Positions 1 through 7,892 of a DNA stretch of 40,300 nucleotides are shown piece after piece. Position 1 is the stretch's first letter, and each line of letters starts with the position of its first letter. Source of the stretch: an uncultured Anaerolineales bacterium. Its GTDB lineage: Bacteria; Chloroflexota; Anaerolineae; Aggregatilineales; Aggregatilineaceae. The notes below the pieces were generated by a model. It did no database searches and was not told the DNA's origin. It saw only the letters and a list, made by a program, of their open reading frames with translations. The position numbers and the translations under genes were made by a program. The stretch covers positions 1-40,300 of the forward strand of contig CAKZOB010000064.1 of assembly GCA_937135955.1 (NCBI GenBank), written 5' to 3'.

Positions 1-528
1 CGACACGCTCAATGCCCGTGCCGCGATGCCCTGCGCCGTCAGGTTCCCCACGGCCATCTCCGGGTAAAAATCGCGCCACCCCTCGAAACCGACGATCAGC
101 ACAGGGCCACGCCCATCGGTCAGGTCGCCCCTGGCCATGCCCTGTGGAGCGAGTAGCGGCGTTTGAATCCCGCCGAGCATGGTCGGCAGGCGCAGGTTAC
201 GCCCATCCGGGCGGGGCGGGGCGAACGGCTCGCCGATCTCGGTGGCGATCTCCTGCAACAGCGCCAGCCCACCGACCAGCGCCTCGTGCCCGGCCAGCGT
301 GTAGGGATGGTCGGGCTGTGCGGCAGCGTATGCCTGTACAGCGGACAGAACATCTCCGTCGGCGCGGTCGTATACGCTGATCCAGCCAGGGCTGACGATC
401 TGTTGCCCCCAGCCAGTGGCAATCAACCGGACGTGCGCTCCCTGTTTGGCCGCGTGAACAGCAGCCAGCAGCCCCGCCAGCCCCGCACCAATGACGATGA
501 CCTCGGCGGAACGACCGGCTTCAGCCAT
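1..528 (-). CDS. glpB: Anaerobic glycerol-3-phosphate dehydrogenase subunit B (partial)
   Basis: GlpB is the flavoprotein partner of GlpA in the membrane-associated enzyme that oxidises sn-glycerol-3-phosphate to dihydroxyacetone phosphate and passes electrons towards quinones. The visible 176 codons, open to the left edge, begin with an FAD-binding fold (VIVIGAGLAGLLAAVHAA, GxGxxG motif near residues 10-20). The later stretch on LVGGLALLQEI and PTMLGGIQTPLLAPQ fits GlpB. ATG at 528 is chosen for the GGGAGGTGAGCC site in front of it, and it overlaps the last eight bases of glpA, so the two are probably translationally coupled. The 3' end, and any glpC, lie outside the window. The assignment rests mainly on the glpA neighbour and the N-terminal fold. 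Confidence 0.85.
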   Translation of the reverse strand, partial: MAEAGRSAEVIVIGAGLAGLLAAVHAAKQGAHVRLIATGWGQQIVSPGWISVYDRADGDVLSAVQAYAAAQPDHPYTLAGHEALVGGLALLQEIATEIGEPFAPPRPDGRNLRLPTMLGGIQTPLLAPQGMARGDLTDGRGPVLIVGFEGWRDFYPEMAVGNLTAQGIAARALSVS

Positions 529-2149
529 GGCTCACCTCCCCTGCGACCTCAGCGCTGACTACAGGCGTCTGCTGGCTGACCTTCAACAACGCATCCAGCC
601 CCAGGATGCGCCGGTAGATCAGTTCGTCCAGGTAGAGCTGCCGCAGTTGATGCCCCCACAGCAAAGGCCGCACGCCCCGAAACCGCTCGTCCACGAACGC
701 GCCCAACGCTGCCACTGCCTGGGGAGCAGTCAGTTTGCGAGCGCTCTGCAACACACCTGCCGCCCGTACCCCACAGAAGCCCGCCTGACACGGCCCCATC
801 CCCAGGCGCAGGTCGCGGCGCAGGTCGTCCAGCGCCACCGGTTGATCGCCGTAGGCGGCGATAGCCGCTTCCAGTTGCGGGCGGGTGACCAGTTCGCACT
901 CGCAGATCAGTTCGCCGGGCATCTCGCCGTGCTCCAGCTTGTGCAGGCGATGATCCAGACGATGATAGCGGCGGGCGGCGGCAGCGGGAATAGGCAACAC
1001 CTCATCGGCGGTGCTGCACGGTGTGCTCACGCCAAGCTGTGCACAGGCCACATCTACCGCCTTCTCAGCCATCAGGCGGCAGGTAGTCAGCTTGCCGCCG
1101 GTGACTGTCACCAGGCCGCGCACGCCGTCGCGCTCAGCGTGATCGATCACCGAGAAAGTGCGCTTCACTTCGCGGCCCTCTGCCTCGCCGTGACCCGACT
1201 CGGGCGGCTCGTAGAGCGGGCGCACCCCCGCCCAGGCTCGCAATGCCCGCCCATGACGGATGCCCGGCACGACCACATCTGCCTCGGCCAGGATTTTCGT
1301 CACTTCCCACGGCTCGATGCGGTAGTCGTCCGGATGATCGGTCTTCACTGAGGTCGTGCCCAGCACGCACACCGTGCCCACCGGCACCAGGATGTCGCCG
1401 TCGGAGGCGGGGCGCAGGCGGTTGACGATCGTGTTGACCCAGCGCGTGTTCATGGCGATCATGGCCCCGCGGTCGAACTTGATCGTCACCTCCAGGCCAG
1501 CCAGGCCCGCTACCACCCCCGCCCAGGGGCCAGTCGCGTTGATCATGCAGGCCGCGTGCACTGTGCGGCGCTCGCCGGTGCGCGTATCTTCCAGCGTCGC
1601 GCCGACTACAGCGTCCCCCTCGCGCAGCAGGGCGATCACCCGCTGATAAATCCAGGCCTCGGCCCCGTAGGAACGCGCCGCTTCGACCAGCCCGTGAATC
1701 AGGTCGAAGGAGTCTACCGAAGCGTCCGGCACGCGGTAGACGGCGGTGATGAGTGGCGTCAGGGCGGGCACTTCGGCGCGGGCCTGCGCGGGCGTCACCG
1801 CCTCGGCAGGGATGCCCGCTTTAGCGCAGCCATCCAACCAGCGGGCAGGGAAATCGGCGGGGTCGGCGGGCGTGGCGACGAATAAGCCCCCCGTGTCCTC
1901 GATGGCAAAGGGAGCGATGCGGCGCAACACGCCGTTCTCGACAATGCACTCTTTGGCGGTTTCCAGGTCGTGCCCGGCGTAACGTCCGCCGGAATGGAGC
2001 AGGCCATGATAGCGACCTGATGTGCCGGTAGTGAAGTCAAGTTGATCGACCAGCAAAGCGCGCAGGCCGCGTCGCGCCAGATCGTAGAGGGCGGCGGCTC
2101 CGGTCGCGCCGCCGCCAATGACCAGTACATCGGTGGAGTATGTGCTCAA
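521..2149 (-). CDS. glpA: Anaerobic glycerol-3-phosphate dehydrogenase subunit A
   Basis: FAD-dependent catalytic subunit that oxidises sn-glycerol-3-phosphate. The N-terminus carries the dinucleotide-binding motif VIGGGATGAAALYDLARRG. The DAO-type core contains SGRYHGLLHSGGRYAG and VTVTGGKLTTCRLMAEK, both typical of GlpA/GlpD. The C-terminal BFD-like [2Fe-2S] region has LICECELV followed by GMGPCQAGFCG, giving the expected four cysteines. I chose the TTG at 2149 (542 residues) because a GGAG lies 7 bases upstream. An earlier in-frame TTG at 2191 would overlap the -10 box of the predicted promoter and would be upstream of its transcript start. The gene is followed by glpB with an 8-base overlap. 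Substrate and family are confident; the exact start is inferred. Confidence 0.93.
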   Translation of the reverse strand: MSTYSTDVLVIGGGATGAAALYDLARRGLRALLVDQLDFTTGTSGRYHGLLHSGGRYAGHDLETAKECIVENGVLRRIAPFAIEDTGGLFVATPADPADFPARWLDGCAKAGIPAEAVTPAQARAEVPALTPLITAVYRVPDASVDSFDLIHGLVEAARSYGAEAWIYQRVIALLREGDAVVGATLEDTRTGERRTVHAACMINATGPWAGVVAGLAGLEVTIKFDRGAMIAMNTRWVNTIVNRLRPASDGDILVPVGTVCVLGTTSVKTDHPDDYRIEPWEVTKILAEADVVVPGIRHGRALRAWAGVRPLYEPPESGHGEAEGREVKRTFSVIDHAERDGVRGLVTVTGGKLTTCRLMAEKAVDVACAQLGVSTPCSTADEVLPIPAAAARRYHRLDHRLHKLEHGEMPGELICECELVTRPQLEAAIAAYGDQPVALDDLRRDLRLGMGPCQAGFCGVRAAGVLQSARKLTAPQAVAALGAFVDERFRGVRPLLWGHQLRQLYLDELIYRRILGLDALLKVSQQTPVVSAEVAGEVSHG

Positions 2150-2190
2150 GCGCAGTCTCCGCAGTAATCCCACAGATCGAAAACGGCACA

Positions 2191-2219
2191 ATGATAAAAT
2201 ATCTTTAATCTTTTGTCAT
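2191..2219 (-). promoter_or_regulatory. Predicted glpAB promoter
   Basis: On the minus strand ATGACA (2219-2214), 17 bp, then TATCAT (2196-2191); each hexamer matches the sigma-70 consensus at five of six bases. The start of transcription would be near 2184, leaving a leader of about 35 bases before the TTG at 2149. Confidence 0.6.
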
Positions 2220-2339
2220 GCCTGGAGCTTAACATGACCCGCCTTCGCCAGATAGTTACACCTGTCACAAGTAATGGCGCGGGTCGGAAGAGGTCTTATC
2301 TGCCGAGATTTTAGGCCAAAAGGAAGGAACAGCCACATG

Positions 2340-2368
2340 AAAAGGGGGCGGCCACGACGACCGCCCCC
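2340..2368 (-). terminator. Intrinsic terminator of the SDR gene
   Basis: An 8-bp GC-only stem (GGGGGCGG/CCGCCCCC, with further G:C bases outside it) and a 9-base loop are followed on the minus strand by TTTTCA. It lies 26 bases after the SDR stop codon and before the glpAB promoter, so it separates the two units. Confidence 0.8.
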
Positions 2369-2393
2369 CCTTCCAGATGTGACCTGTAGGTCG

Positions 2394-3167
2394 CTACTGC
2401 GCGACGTAGCCCCCATCCACCAGGATTGGGTTGCCGGTCATGAACGACGCACCATCCGAGCACAGGAAGACCACCAGCTCGGCCACCTCCTCCGGATTGC
2501 CCATGCGCCCAATGGGATGAGCCGCTTCCACCTGCGCCTTGGCTTCGGGCGTCAGGCCGTCGTCTACCATGGGCGTGTGAATGAAGGCCGGGCAGACAGC
2601 CGTCACGCGGATGCCCTGCTTCGCGTACTCGATGGCCGCGTTCTTGGTCAGGCCGATCAGGCCATGCTTGGCGGCCACATAAGCCGGCGCACCAGCGAAA
2701 CCGACATGCCCCAGGATCGAGGCCATGTTGACGATAGCCCCACCACCCTGCTTGAGCATGGCCGGAATCTCGTACTTCATGCACAGAAACGCGCCGGTCA
2801 GGTTGATGCTGATCACGCGGTTCCAGCCTTCCAGCGTGTAGTCTGCGGTGGGAGCCAGGTCGCCACCGATACCAGCGTTGTTGCAGGCAAAGTCCAGCCG
2901 TCCGAACGTCGCCAGCGTCGTCTCGACCAGCGCCTTGACTTCGCTCTCCTGCGACACATCGCAGCGGACGAAGATCGCCTCGCCGCCCTGCTCTTTGATC
3001 AGGCGGACGGTCTCTTCACCGCCCGGCACGTTGACATCGCTCACCACCACCTTCACACCTTCGCGGGCGAAAGCCAGCGCCGTAGCCCGGCCAATGCCCG
3101 AACTCGCACCCGTGACGATGGCCACTTTGCCTGCCAAACCCCGGAAACCCTTGCCGTTGGTAGTCAT
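2394..3167 (-). CDS. SDR-family NAD(P)-dependent oxidoreductase
   Basis: A 257-residue classical short-chain dehydrogenase/reductase. Visible motifs are the cofactor glycine motif TGASSGIG, the NNAG motif, the catalytic Ser in NMAS, and the YxxxK pair in AYVAAKHG. The acidic residue at the end of beta-2 (VVVSDVN) favours NAD(H) over NADP(H). The C-terminus ends in VDGGYVAQ, as in FabG-like and 'glucose 1-dehydrogenase' SDRs. ATG 3167 is preceded by AAGGAGGGACATC. The gene has its own promoter and terminator, so it is a single-gene unit although it follows the 2-oxoacid dehydrogenase operon on the same strand. The substrate cannot be read from the sequence; an acetoin or butanediol link to the neighbouring operon is only a possibility. 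Confidence 0.93.
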   Translation of the reverse strand: MTTNGKGFRGLAGKVAIVTGASSGIGRATALAFAREGVKVVVSDVNVPGGEETVRLIKEQGGEAIFVRCDVSQESEVKALVETTLATFGRLDFACNNAGIGGDLAPTADYTLEGWNRVISINLTGAFLCMKYEIPAMLKQGGGAIVNMASILGHVGFAGAPAYVAAKHGLIGLTKNAAIEYAKQGIRVTAVCPAFIHTPMVDDGLTPEAKAQVEAAHPIGRMGNPEEVAELVVFLCSDGASFMTGNPILVDGGYVAQ

Positions 3168-3212
3168 GATGTCCCTCCTTGGGTCTTTGACGGCGGTTCC
3201 AGTTACAGGGAG

Positions 3213-3241
3213 ATTGTACAAAATTTCACAAATGATGCCAA
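3213..3241 (-). promoter_or_regulatory. Predicted promoter of the SDR gene
   Basis: TTGGCA (3241-3236), 17 bp, TACAAT (3218-3213) on the minus strand; both hexamers match consensus at five of six bases. The predicted start is about 40 bases upstream of the ATG at 3167. Confidence 0.75.
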
Positions 3242-3319
3242 GGGATTTGGAAAATCTGTATGCGAATAATAGCAAGACCTTTAACGCGATGGCCCTGGCC
3301 GAGCACGGCCCTGCTCCAG

Positions 3320-3360
3320 GAAAAAGACAGGGGAGAAGGCGCATTTGCCTTCCCCCCCTG
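3320..3360 (-). terminator. Intrinsic terminator of the E1-E2 dehydrogenase operon
   Basis: Long hairpin on the minus strand with arms beginning CAGGGG and ending CCCCTG and an inner AAGGC/GCCTT stem, followed by TCTTTTTCC. It lies about 35 bases after the E2 stop codon. Confidence 0.85.
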
Positions 3361-3393
3361 GCTACCAAGACCGGACGATCTAGCAGGCGACGG

Positions 3394-4716
3394 CTAGATC
3401 AACAGCCGCATGGGGTTTTCCAGCAGTTCTTTGAGCTTCTGCATGAACTGTGCAGCTTCCACGCCATCGCTCACCCGGTGATCCACGCTCAGCGTCGCCT
3501 TCATGCGCATCCCGACGCCCAGCGTGCCGTCCTCCAGCACCACCGGCACCCTCCTCGCCGAACCAACGGCCAGGATGGCTGCTTCGGGCGGGTTGATGAT
3601 GGCGATGAAGTGCTCCACGTCGAACGGCCCCAGGTTGCTCACACTGAAGGTGCTGCCCTCGATCTCGTGCGGCCTGACCTTGCCCTCGCGGGCGCGGGTG
3701 ATCATATCGCGATGATTGGCTGCCATCGTGCCCAGCGAGGTCTTGTCTGCGTCGTAGGAAGTGACGTTGACCAGGCCGCCTTCGGGCAGCGCCACGGCGA
3801 TACCGATGTTGATGCGCTTGTGCCGCACCAGTTTATCGCCGTAGTAGTGCGAGTTGAGGTTGGGGAACTCGCGCAGAGTCAGAGCCACCGCCTTGACGAT
3901 CAGATCGTTGACGGTGATCTTGCCCGCCGGATCGCTGATGCTCTCGTTGAGCTGCGCCCGCAATTCGAGCGCCCTCGCCACGTCAATCTCATTGGTGACG
4001 TAGAAGTGCGGCACGAACTGCTTGCTCTCGACCAGGCGTTGTCCGATGCGCGCCCGAATACGGCTGAGCGGGATGATCTCCACGTCTGGGCCGCTGGGCA
4101 CTTCGGTGAAGGTGGGCATGGTCGGGCGCGGCGCTTCGGGCGGGATGGGCGGCGGGACAGGTGCGGCGGGCGCCGCCGCCGGTGCGACAGGCGCGGCGGG
4201 CGCTTCTTCCACCGGGAAGTTCTCGATATCTTTCTTGGTGATGCGTCCGCCAGGGCCGGTGCCCTTCACGCGGCGCAGATCGATTCCCCGTTCGTCCGCC
4301 AGACGGCGCGCGATGGGGCTGGCCTTGATGAAGCCGTCCCCGCCCGCTTCGGCGCTGGGCTGCGGCGCAGCCTCGACCGGCACAGCAGGACGAGCAGGCG
4401 CGGCGGCAGGGGCAGCCTCCTGCTGAGGTGCAGGCGCGGCCTGTGGCGCGGGTGCACCGACGCCGGCAACCGCTTCGTCCGGCGCGCCGACATAGCCGAT
4501 GGGCGAACCTACGGCTACCACTTCGCCCGGCTGCGCCAGCAGTTGCAACACTGTGCCTTCTACCGTGGACTCGATCTCGATGGTAGCCTTGTCCGTCTCG
4601 ATCTCGGCGATCACGTCGCCCTTCTTGATCGCCTGGCCAATCTCCACCGTCCAGCGGATCAGCGTACCCTCGGCCATGTCAAAGCCGAGCTTGGGCATGA
4701 TGATGGGTTCGGCCAT
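3394..4716 (-). CDS. pdhC: 2-oxoacid dehydrogenase E2 (dihydrolipoamide acyltransferase)
   Basis: Core acyltransferase of a pyruvate- or acetoin-type dehydrogenase complex, 440 residues. Domains in order: a lipoyl domain (about 1-78) with the lipoylation motif ETDKA (Lys43); an Ala/Pro-rich linker; a peripheral-subunit-binding domain (about 131-168, SPIARRLADERGIDL and GTGPGGRITKKDI); a second Ala/Pro linker; and the catalytic domain ending in the active-site motif DHRVSDG (His about 413, Asp about 417). ATG 4716 shares its A with the TGA of the E1beta gene (TGATG) and uses AAGGAGGT inside that gene, so translation is coupled. A GTG one codon earlier is less likely. No E3 gene adjoins, so lipoamide dehydrogenase must be supplied from elsewhere. 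Confidence 0.95.
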   Translation of the reverse strand: MAEPIIMPKLGFDMAEGTLIRWTVEIGQAIKKGDVIAEIETDKATIEIESTVEGTVLQLLAQPGEVVAVGSPIGYVGAPDEAVAGVGAPAPQAAPAPQQEAAPAAAPARPAVPVEAAPQPSAEAGGDGFIKASPIARRLADERGIDLRRVKGTGPGGRITKKDIENFPVEEAPAAPVAPAAAPAAPVPPPIPPEAPRPTMPTFTEVPSGPDVEIIPLSRIRARIGQRLVESKQFVPHFYVTNEIDVARALELRAQLNESISDPAGKITVNDLIVKAVALTLREFPNLNSHYYGDKLVRHKRINIGIAVALPEGGLVNVTSYDADKTSLGTMAANHRDMITRAREGKVRPHEIEGSTFSVSNLGPFDVEHFIAIINPPEAAILAVGSARRVPVVLEDGTLGVGMRMKATLSVDHRVSDGVEAAQFMQKLKELLENPMRLLI

Positions 4717-5696
4717 CACACCACCTCCTTCACGGCCCGGATGATCTTCTCCGGGCTGGGCAGGGCCATCTGCTCGATCTCACGGGCATAGGGCAGCGGA
4801 ATGTCCATCGCCGCCACGCGCTTGACCGGCGCATCCATCCAGTCGAAGCATTCCTGCTGAATCTGCGCTGCGACCTCGGCCCCCACATTGAACATGGGCA
4901 GGCTCTCTTCCACCACCACGCAGCGGTTGGTCTTCTTGAAGCTCTCGAAGACCGGCTCCAGGTCGAGCGGGCGCAGCCAGCGCAGGTCAATGATCTCGGC
5001 CTCGATGCCTTCCTTGGCCAGTTCTTCGGCGGCGATCAGCGAATATTCCAGGCCCTTCTGGTAGGTCACGATGGTTACATCGCGCCCCTGACGCTTGATG
5101 TCGCTCTTGCCGATGGGCAACACGAAGTCTGGGTCGTCGGGCACGGGGCTGCGGCGCTGCAACATGGTGCTATGCTCGACGAAGAGCACCGGATTGTCGT
5201 CGCGGATAGCAGCCTTGAGCATCCCCTTGGCGTCGTAAGCGGTGCCGGGCACGGCGACGTAGTAGCCGGGGAAGTGCGCGAAAACCACTTCGGGGGCGTG
5301 CGAGTGCGTCGCGCCGAGTTGTTTGCCACCGCCGGTTGTGGTGCGCACCACCATGGGCACGGTGAACTGACCGTTGAACATATAGCGCACCTTGGCCATA
5401 TGGTTGACGATGGCGTCCATGGCCACGAAAGCGAAGTTGATCGTCATCAGCTCAGCGACGGGGCGCAAACCGGCCATCGCCGCGCCCACTGCCGCGCCGA
5501 CGATGACCATCTCCGAAATCGGCGTATCGCGCACGCGCTTTGCGCCGAATTCGTCCAGGAAGCCGCGCGTGACGGCGTAGGTGCCGCCCCACACGCCGAC
5601 TTCTTCGCCCATGATGAAGACGCGCTCGTCGCGCTGCATTTCCTCGCGCAGGGCAGCGCTGAGCGCCTCGCGGTACGTGATCGGTCTGTCTGCCAT
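4716..5696 (-). CDS. pdhB: 2-oxoacid dehydrogenase E1 component, beta subunit
   Basis: Transketolase-like beta subunit (326 residues) of the heterotetrameric thiamine-diphosphate E1 that decarboxylates the 2-oxoacid and loads acyl groups on E2. Visible are the N-terminal pyrimidine-binding half (VFIMGEEVGVWGGTYAVTRG, DTPISEMVIVGAAVGAA, which includes the cofactor Glu) and the C-terminal transketolase domain (DVTIVTYQKGLEYSL, IDLRWLRPLD, CVVVEES). The length is normal for the family. The start follows the E1alpha stop by 14 bases with an AAGAAGG site. It could belong to an acetoin dehydrogenase (AcoB) rather than a pyruvate dehydrogenase; sequence alone does not settle this. Confidence 0.94.
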   Translation of the reverse strand: MADRPITYREALSAALREEMQRDERVFIMGEEVGVWGGTYAVTRGFLDEFGAKRVRDTPISEMVIVGAAVGAAMAGLRPVAELMTINFAFVAMDAIVNHMAKVRYMFNGQFTVPMVVRTTTGGGKQLGATHSHAPEVVFAHFPGYYVAVPGTAYDAKGMLKAAIRDDNPVLFVEHSTMLQRRSPVPDDPDFVLPIGKSDIKRQGRDVTIVTYQKGLEYSLIAAEELAKEGIEAEIIDLRWLRPLDLEPVFESFKKTNRCVVVEESLPMFNVGAEVAAQIQQECFDWMDAPVKRVAAMDIPLPYAREIEQMALPSPEKIIRAVKEVV

Positions 5697-5710
5697 AGCT
5701 CGTGCCCTTC

Positions 5711-6694
5711 TTAGTCCACGTACACGTGACTGATCAGGTCTTCGTAGGTCGGGTCTTCGCTGTTACGGGCGAATGCGACCGCCTCGTCAATGGTCTGCAA
5801 CACTTCGGCGTCAATCCTGTCGAGCGTCTTCACGATCCCTGTGTAGGTCTCGGTCAGGTAGTTGCGGAAGCGCTCGATCGGACCGCCCTTCACATAGGCT
5901 TCGACTTCTTCCTTGGTGCGGTAGCGCTGCGGATCGCCCATGCTATGCCCTTCCAGACGATAGGTGAGCGATTCGAGCAGAATCGGGCCGTTGTGCCGGG
6001 CGTATTCCACGGCCTCGCTGACCGCTTCGTACACGGCCAGCACGTCCATGCCATCTATGCGCGGCCCCATCTTCATGCCGCTGCCATCCTCGCTGCTATA
6101 GGCCAGGGCGCGGCGCACCAGCTCTTTGGCACCGCTGGCACGCTCTACCGCCGTGCCCATGCCATACTGATTGTTTTCGATCAACCAGACGACAGGCAGT
6201 TTCCAGACCGCGCTGAGGTTGAGCGCTTCGTGGAAATAGCCGATGTTGGTCGCCCCATCGCCCATCAGGGCCAGCACCACGCTATCCTCGCCCATGTACT
6301 GGATTTTCAGGGCAATGCCCGCGGCCAGCGGCAGGTGCCCGCCCACAATGCCGTAACCGCCCCACATGTTCAGGGCACGGTCGGCCAGATGCATCGAACC
6401 GCCTTTGCCCCCGCTGACGCCGGTGCGCTTGCCCAGCATCTCGGCCATGACGCGGTTGACGTCCATGCCACGCGCCAGAGCAATGCCGTGATCGCGATAG
6501 GCGGTGATGACATGATCATCGGGACGCAAGGCCGCAACCGCGCCGACCCCCGTCGCTTCCTGCCCGATGTACAGGTGCAGGAAGCCGCCGATCAACCCTT
6601 CCTGGTACAGTTCGGCACAGCGCTCTTCGAAGCGCCGGATGAGCACCATCTGCCGGTACCAGTCAAGCAGTGTGTCTTTGTTCGGTTTTGCCAT
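5711..6694 (-). CDS. pdhA: 2-oxoacid dehydrogenase E1 component, alpha subunit
   Basis: Thiamine-diphosphate-binding alpha subunit (327 residues), first gene of the alpha-beta-E2 operon. The ThDP/Mg motif runs from GDG (145-147) to ENN (173-175). The phosphorylation-loop signatures YRLEGHS and GDPQRYR and the early motif GQEATGVG are present. ATG 6694 is chosen over a TTG at 6709 because GAGGGAAC lies at the right distance. The short length without an N-terminal extension is shared by Gram-positive-type PDH and by acetoin dehydrogenase AcoA, so the substrate is either pyruvate or acetoin. The operon starts from the promoter at 6782-6811 and ends at the terminator at 3320-3360. Confidence 0.95.
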   Translation of the reverse strand: MAKPNKDTLLDWYRQMVLIRRFEERCAELYQEGLIGGFLHLYIGQEATGVGAVAALRPDDHVITAYRDHGIALARGMDVNRVMAEMLGKRTGVSGGKGGSMHLADRALNMWGGYGIVGGHLPLAAGIALKIQYMGEDSVVLALMGDGATNIGYFHEALNLSAVWKLPVVWLIENNQYGMGTAVERASGAKELVRRALAYSSEDGSGMKMGPRIDGMDVLAVYEAVSEAVEYARHNGPILLESLTYRLEGHSMGDPQRYRTKEEVEAYVKGGPIERFRNYLTETYTGIVKTLDRIDAEVLQTIDEAVAFARNSEDPTYEDLISHVYVD

Positions 6695-6722
6695 GTGCCG
6701 TTCCCTCAAGCAGCATGAAAAT

Positions 6723-6745
6723 GGGCGTCATAGAAGACAACGCCC
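6723..6745 (-). other. Hairpin in the E1alpha mRNA leader
   Basis: On the minus strand GGGCGT and ACGCCC form a 6-bp stem with an 11-base loop, followed by ATTTTC. It lies between the predicted transcript start (about 6775) and the ATG at 6694. It could be a weak attenuator or have no role. Confidence 0.3.
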
Positions 6746-6781
6746 AGGGAGTGAATGAAGTTGCGCAGTGGCGATAGGCAG

Positions 6782-6811
6782 ATTGTACAGGATCGCACGA
6801 CCGCATGGCAA
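6782..6811 (-). promoter_or_regulatory. Predicted promoter of the dehydrogenase operon
   Basis: TTGCCA (6811-6806), 18 bp, TACAAT (6787-6782) on the minus strand. The leader to the ATG at 6694 would be about 80 bases. Confidence 0.7.
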
Positions 6812-6975
6812 GCGTGATTTACAAGAAATCTATCATGCATTTTGTGTCAATTCTTGCAGTAGCACACTCGTGTTCGTTGCGCCATTTCATCGGGAGCGCC
6901 GACCGGAACAAGCAACAGCGGAATAGCTTGCGCTGCCATCCCGCCGTTGCGTGCCCTGCTGCGCCGGACAGAGTC

Positions 6976-7695
6976 TCAGCCCGTGATCTCTTTGCTAGGC
7001 TGCCACACTTGCCAGACCTTGCCCACCAGCTCTGGGCCGGGCTTGAGCGTGGTTTTGCCCGGTTCCCAGCCGGCGGGTGTCACTTCGCCGGTGGCCCGCA
7101 CATGCTGGTAAGCCTGCACCTGCCGGATCAGTTCCCTGATGTTGCGCCCAACCGGTGGCGTCATCACTTCCATGGCCTGGATCACACCATCAGGATCAAT
7201 CAAAAAGCGGCCCCGGATATCTACGCCGGCCTGTTCATCGTATACGCCGTAAATCTGCCCAATGCGTCCGCCAGGATCGGATAGCATTGGCCAAGGTACC
7301 CCACCCTCGACCATTTTGGAGAGTTCTTCTTCCTGCCAGATTTTGTGAGTGAAGTGGCTATCGGTACTTACAGAGAGGACTTGCACATCCAGCGCCCGAA
7401 GCTGATCGTAGTGGACGGCAACTGCCGCCAGCTCGGTCGGTCAAACGAAGGTGAAATCACCGGGGTAGAAACACAAGAGCGCCCAATGACCCTTGAAGTC
7501 AGAAAGCCGGATCAGCTTGAAGCCCCCTTCATGATAGGCCATCGCCTCGAAATCCGGTGCGGGCTTGCCCACACGTGCGATCATGCGTACCTCCTCCTTC
7601 GCTGGTGCTGCGGAAACCGATCCCTCTGCTGTCGTCGGCGCAGTGACCAGCGGGCCTCGCGCCGACTGCGTACACGAAACAGGTTGTCCGGTCAT
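6976..7695 (-). CDS. Peroxiredoxin with predicted selenocysteine at the peroxidatic position
   Basis: AhpC/Prx-type thiol peroxidase that reduces hydrogen peroxide and organic peroxides. One frame runs through an in-frame TGA (7443-7441) exactly where the peroxidatic Cys belongs: [21 protein letters not shown], compared with the family motif DFTFVCPTE. The frame then continues with strong family similarity ([51 protein letters not shown]) to a TGA at 6976. A stem-loop fitting a bacterial SECIS follows the codon. The usual resolving-Cys region reads VTPAGWEPG, so that Cys is missing; this looks like a one-selenocysteine enzyme. Two starts are possible: ATG 7695 with AGAAAGGA, giving a 37-residue N-terminal tail containing one Cys, or ATG 7584 with a stronger AAGGAGGAGGT. 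With the short start the residue is U48. A TATACT -10-like box lies at 7767-7762. Confidence 0.87.
7412..7430 (-). promoter_or_regulatory. SECIS-like stem-loop downstream of the in-frame TGA
   Basis: Minus strand TGGCGGC-AGTT-GCCGTCCA: seven base pairs with a single bulged T in the 3' arm and a tetraloop with G at its second position. The loop begins 17 bases after the TGA. As I recall the bacterial SECIS model, it requires a short apical loop with G in one of the first two positions, 16-37 bases from the UGA; this element fits. Confidence 0.65.
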
Positions 7696-7826
7696 CACAC
7701 ATTCCTTTCTGTTCAGTGCCGACCAGCCAACAGCAAACAGGGAAGAACAGGCCCTAATCTCAGTATATGCGAGATCACCCTTCTTCGCAGCCATGCCCCT
7801 TTCACCATTCACCCCCGCGCGCGATT

Positions 7827-7857
7827 TTGACTGGTAGGAGAGGTTTTGCGGCATAAT
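7827..7857 (+). promoter_or_regulatory. Possible promoter of the second SDR gene
   Basis: TTGACT (7827-7832) and CATAAT (7852-7857) are good hexamers but 19 bp apart, which is longer than usual. The start codon follows 35 bases later. Confidence 0.35.
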
Positions 7858-7892
7858 CGCAGCTCACGTGACTGGCAACCAGGAGGTGAACT

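Noticed and set aside
2848-4791. Long plus-strand open frame of over 600 codons opposite the SDR and E2 genes
   Set aside because: Shadow of the GC-rich minus-strand genes: Arg/Ala/His-rich, no domain, no ribosome site. The minus strand carries clear families.
7441-7854. Reading the peroxiredoxin as a pseudogene broken by a stop codon
   Set aside because: The stop replaces precisely the catalytic Cys, the frame is otherwise intact for the full family length, and a SECIS-like loop follows; selenocysteine explains it better.
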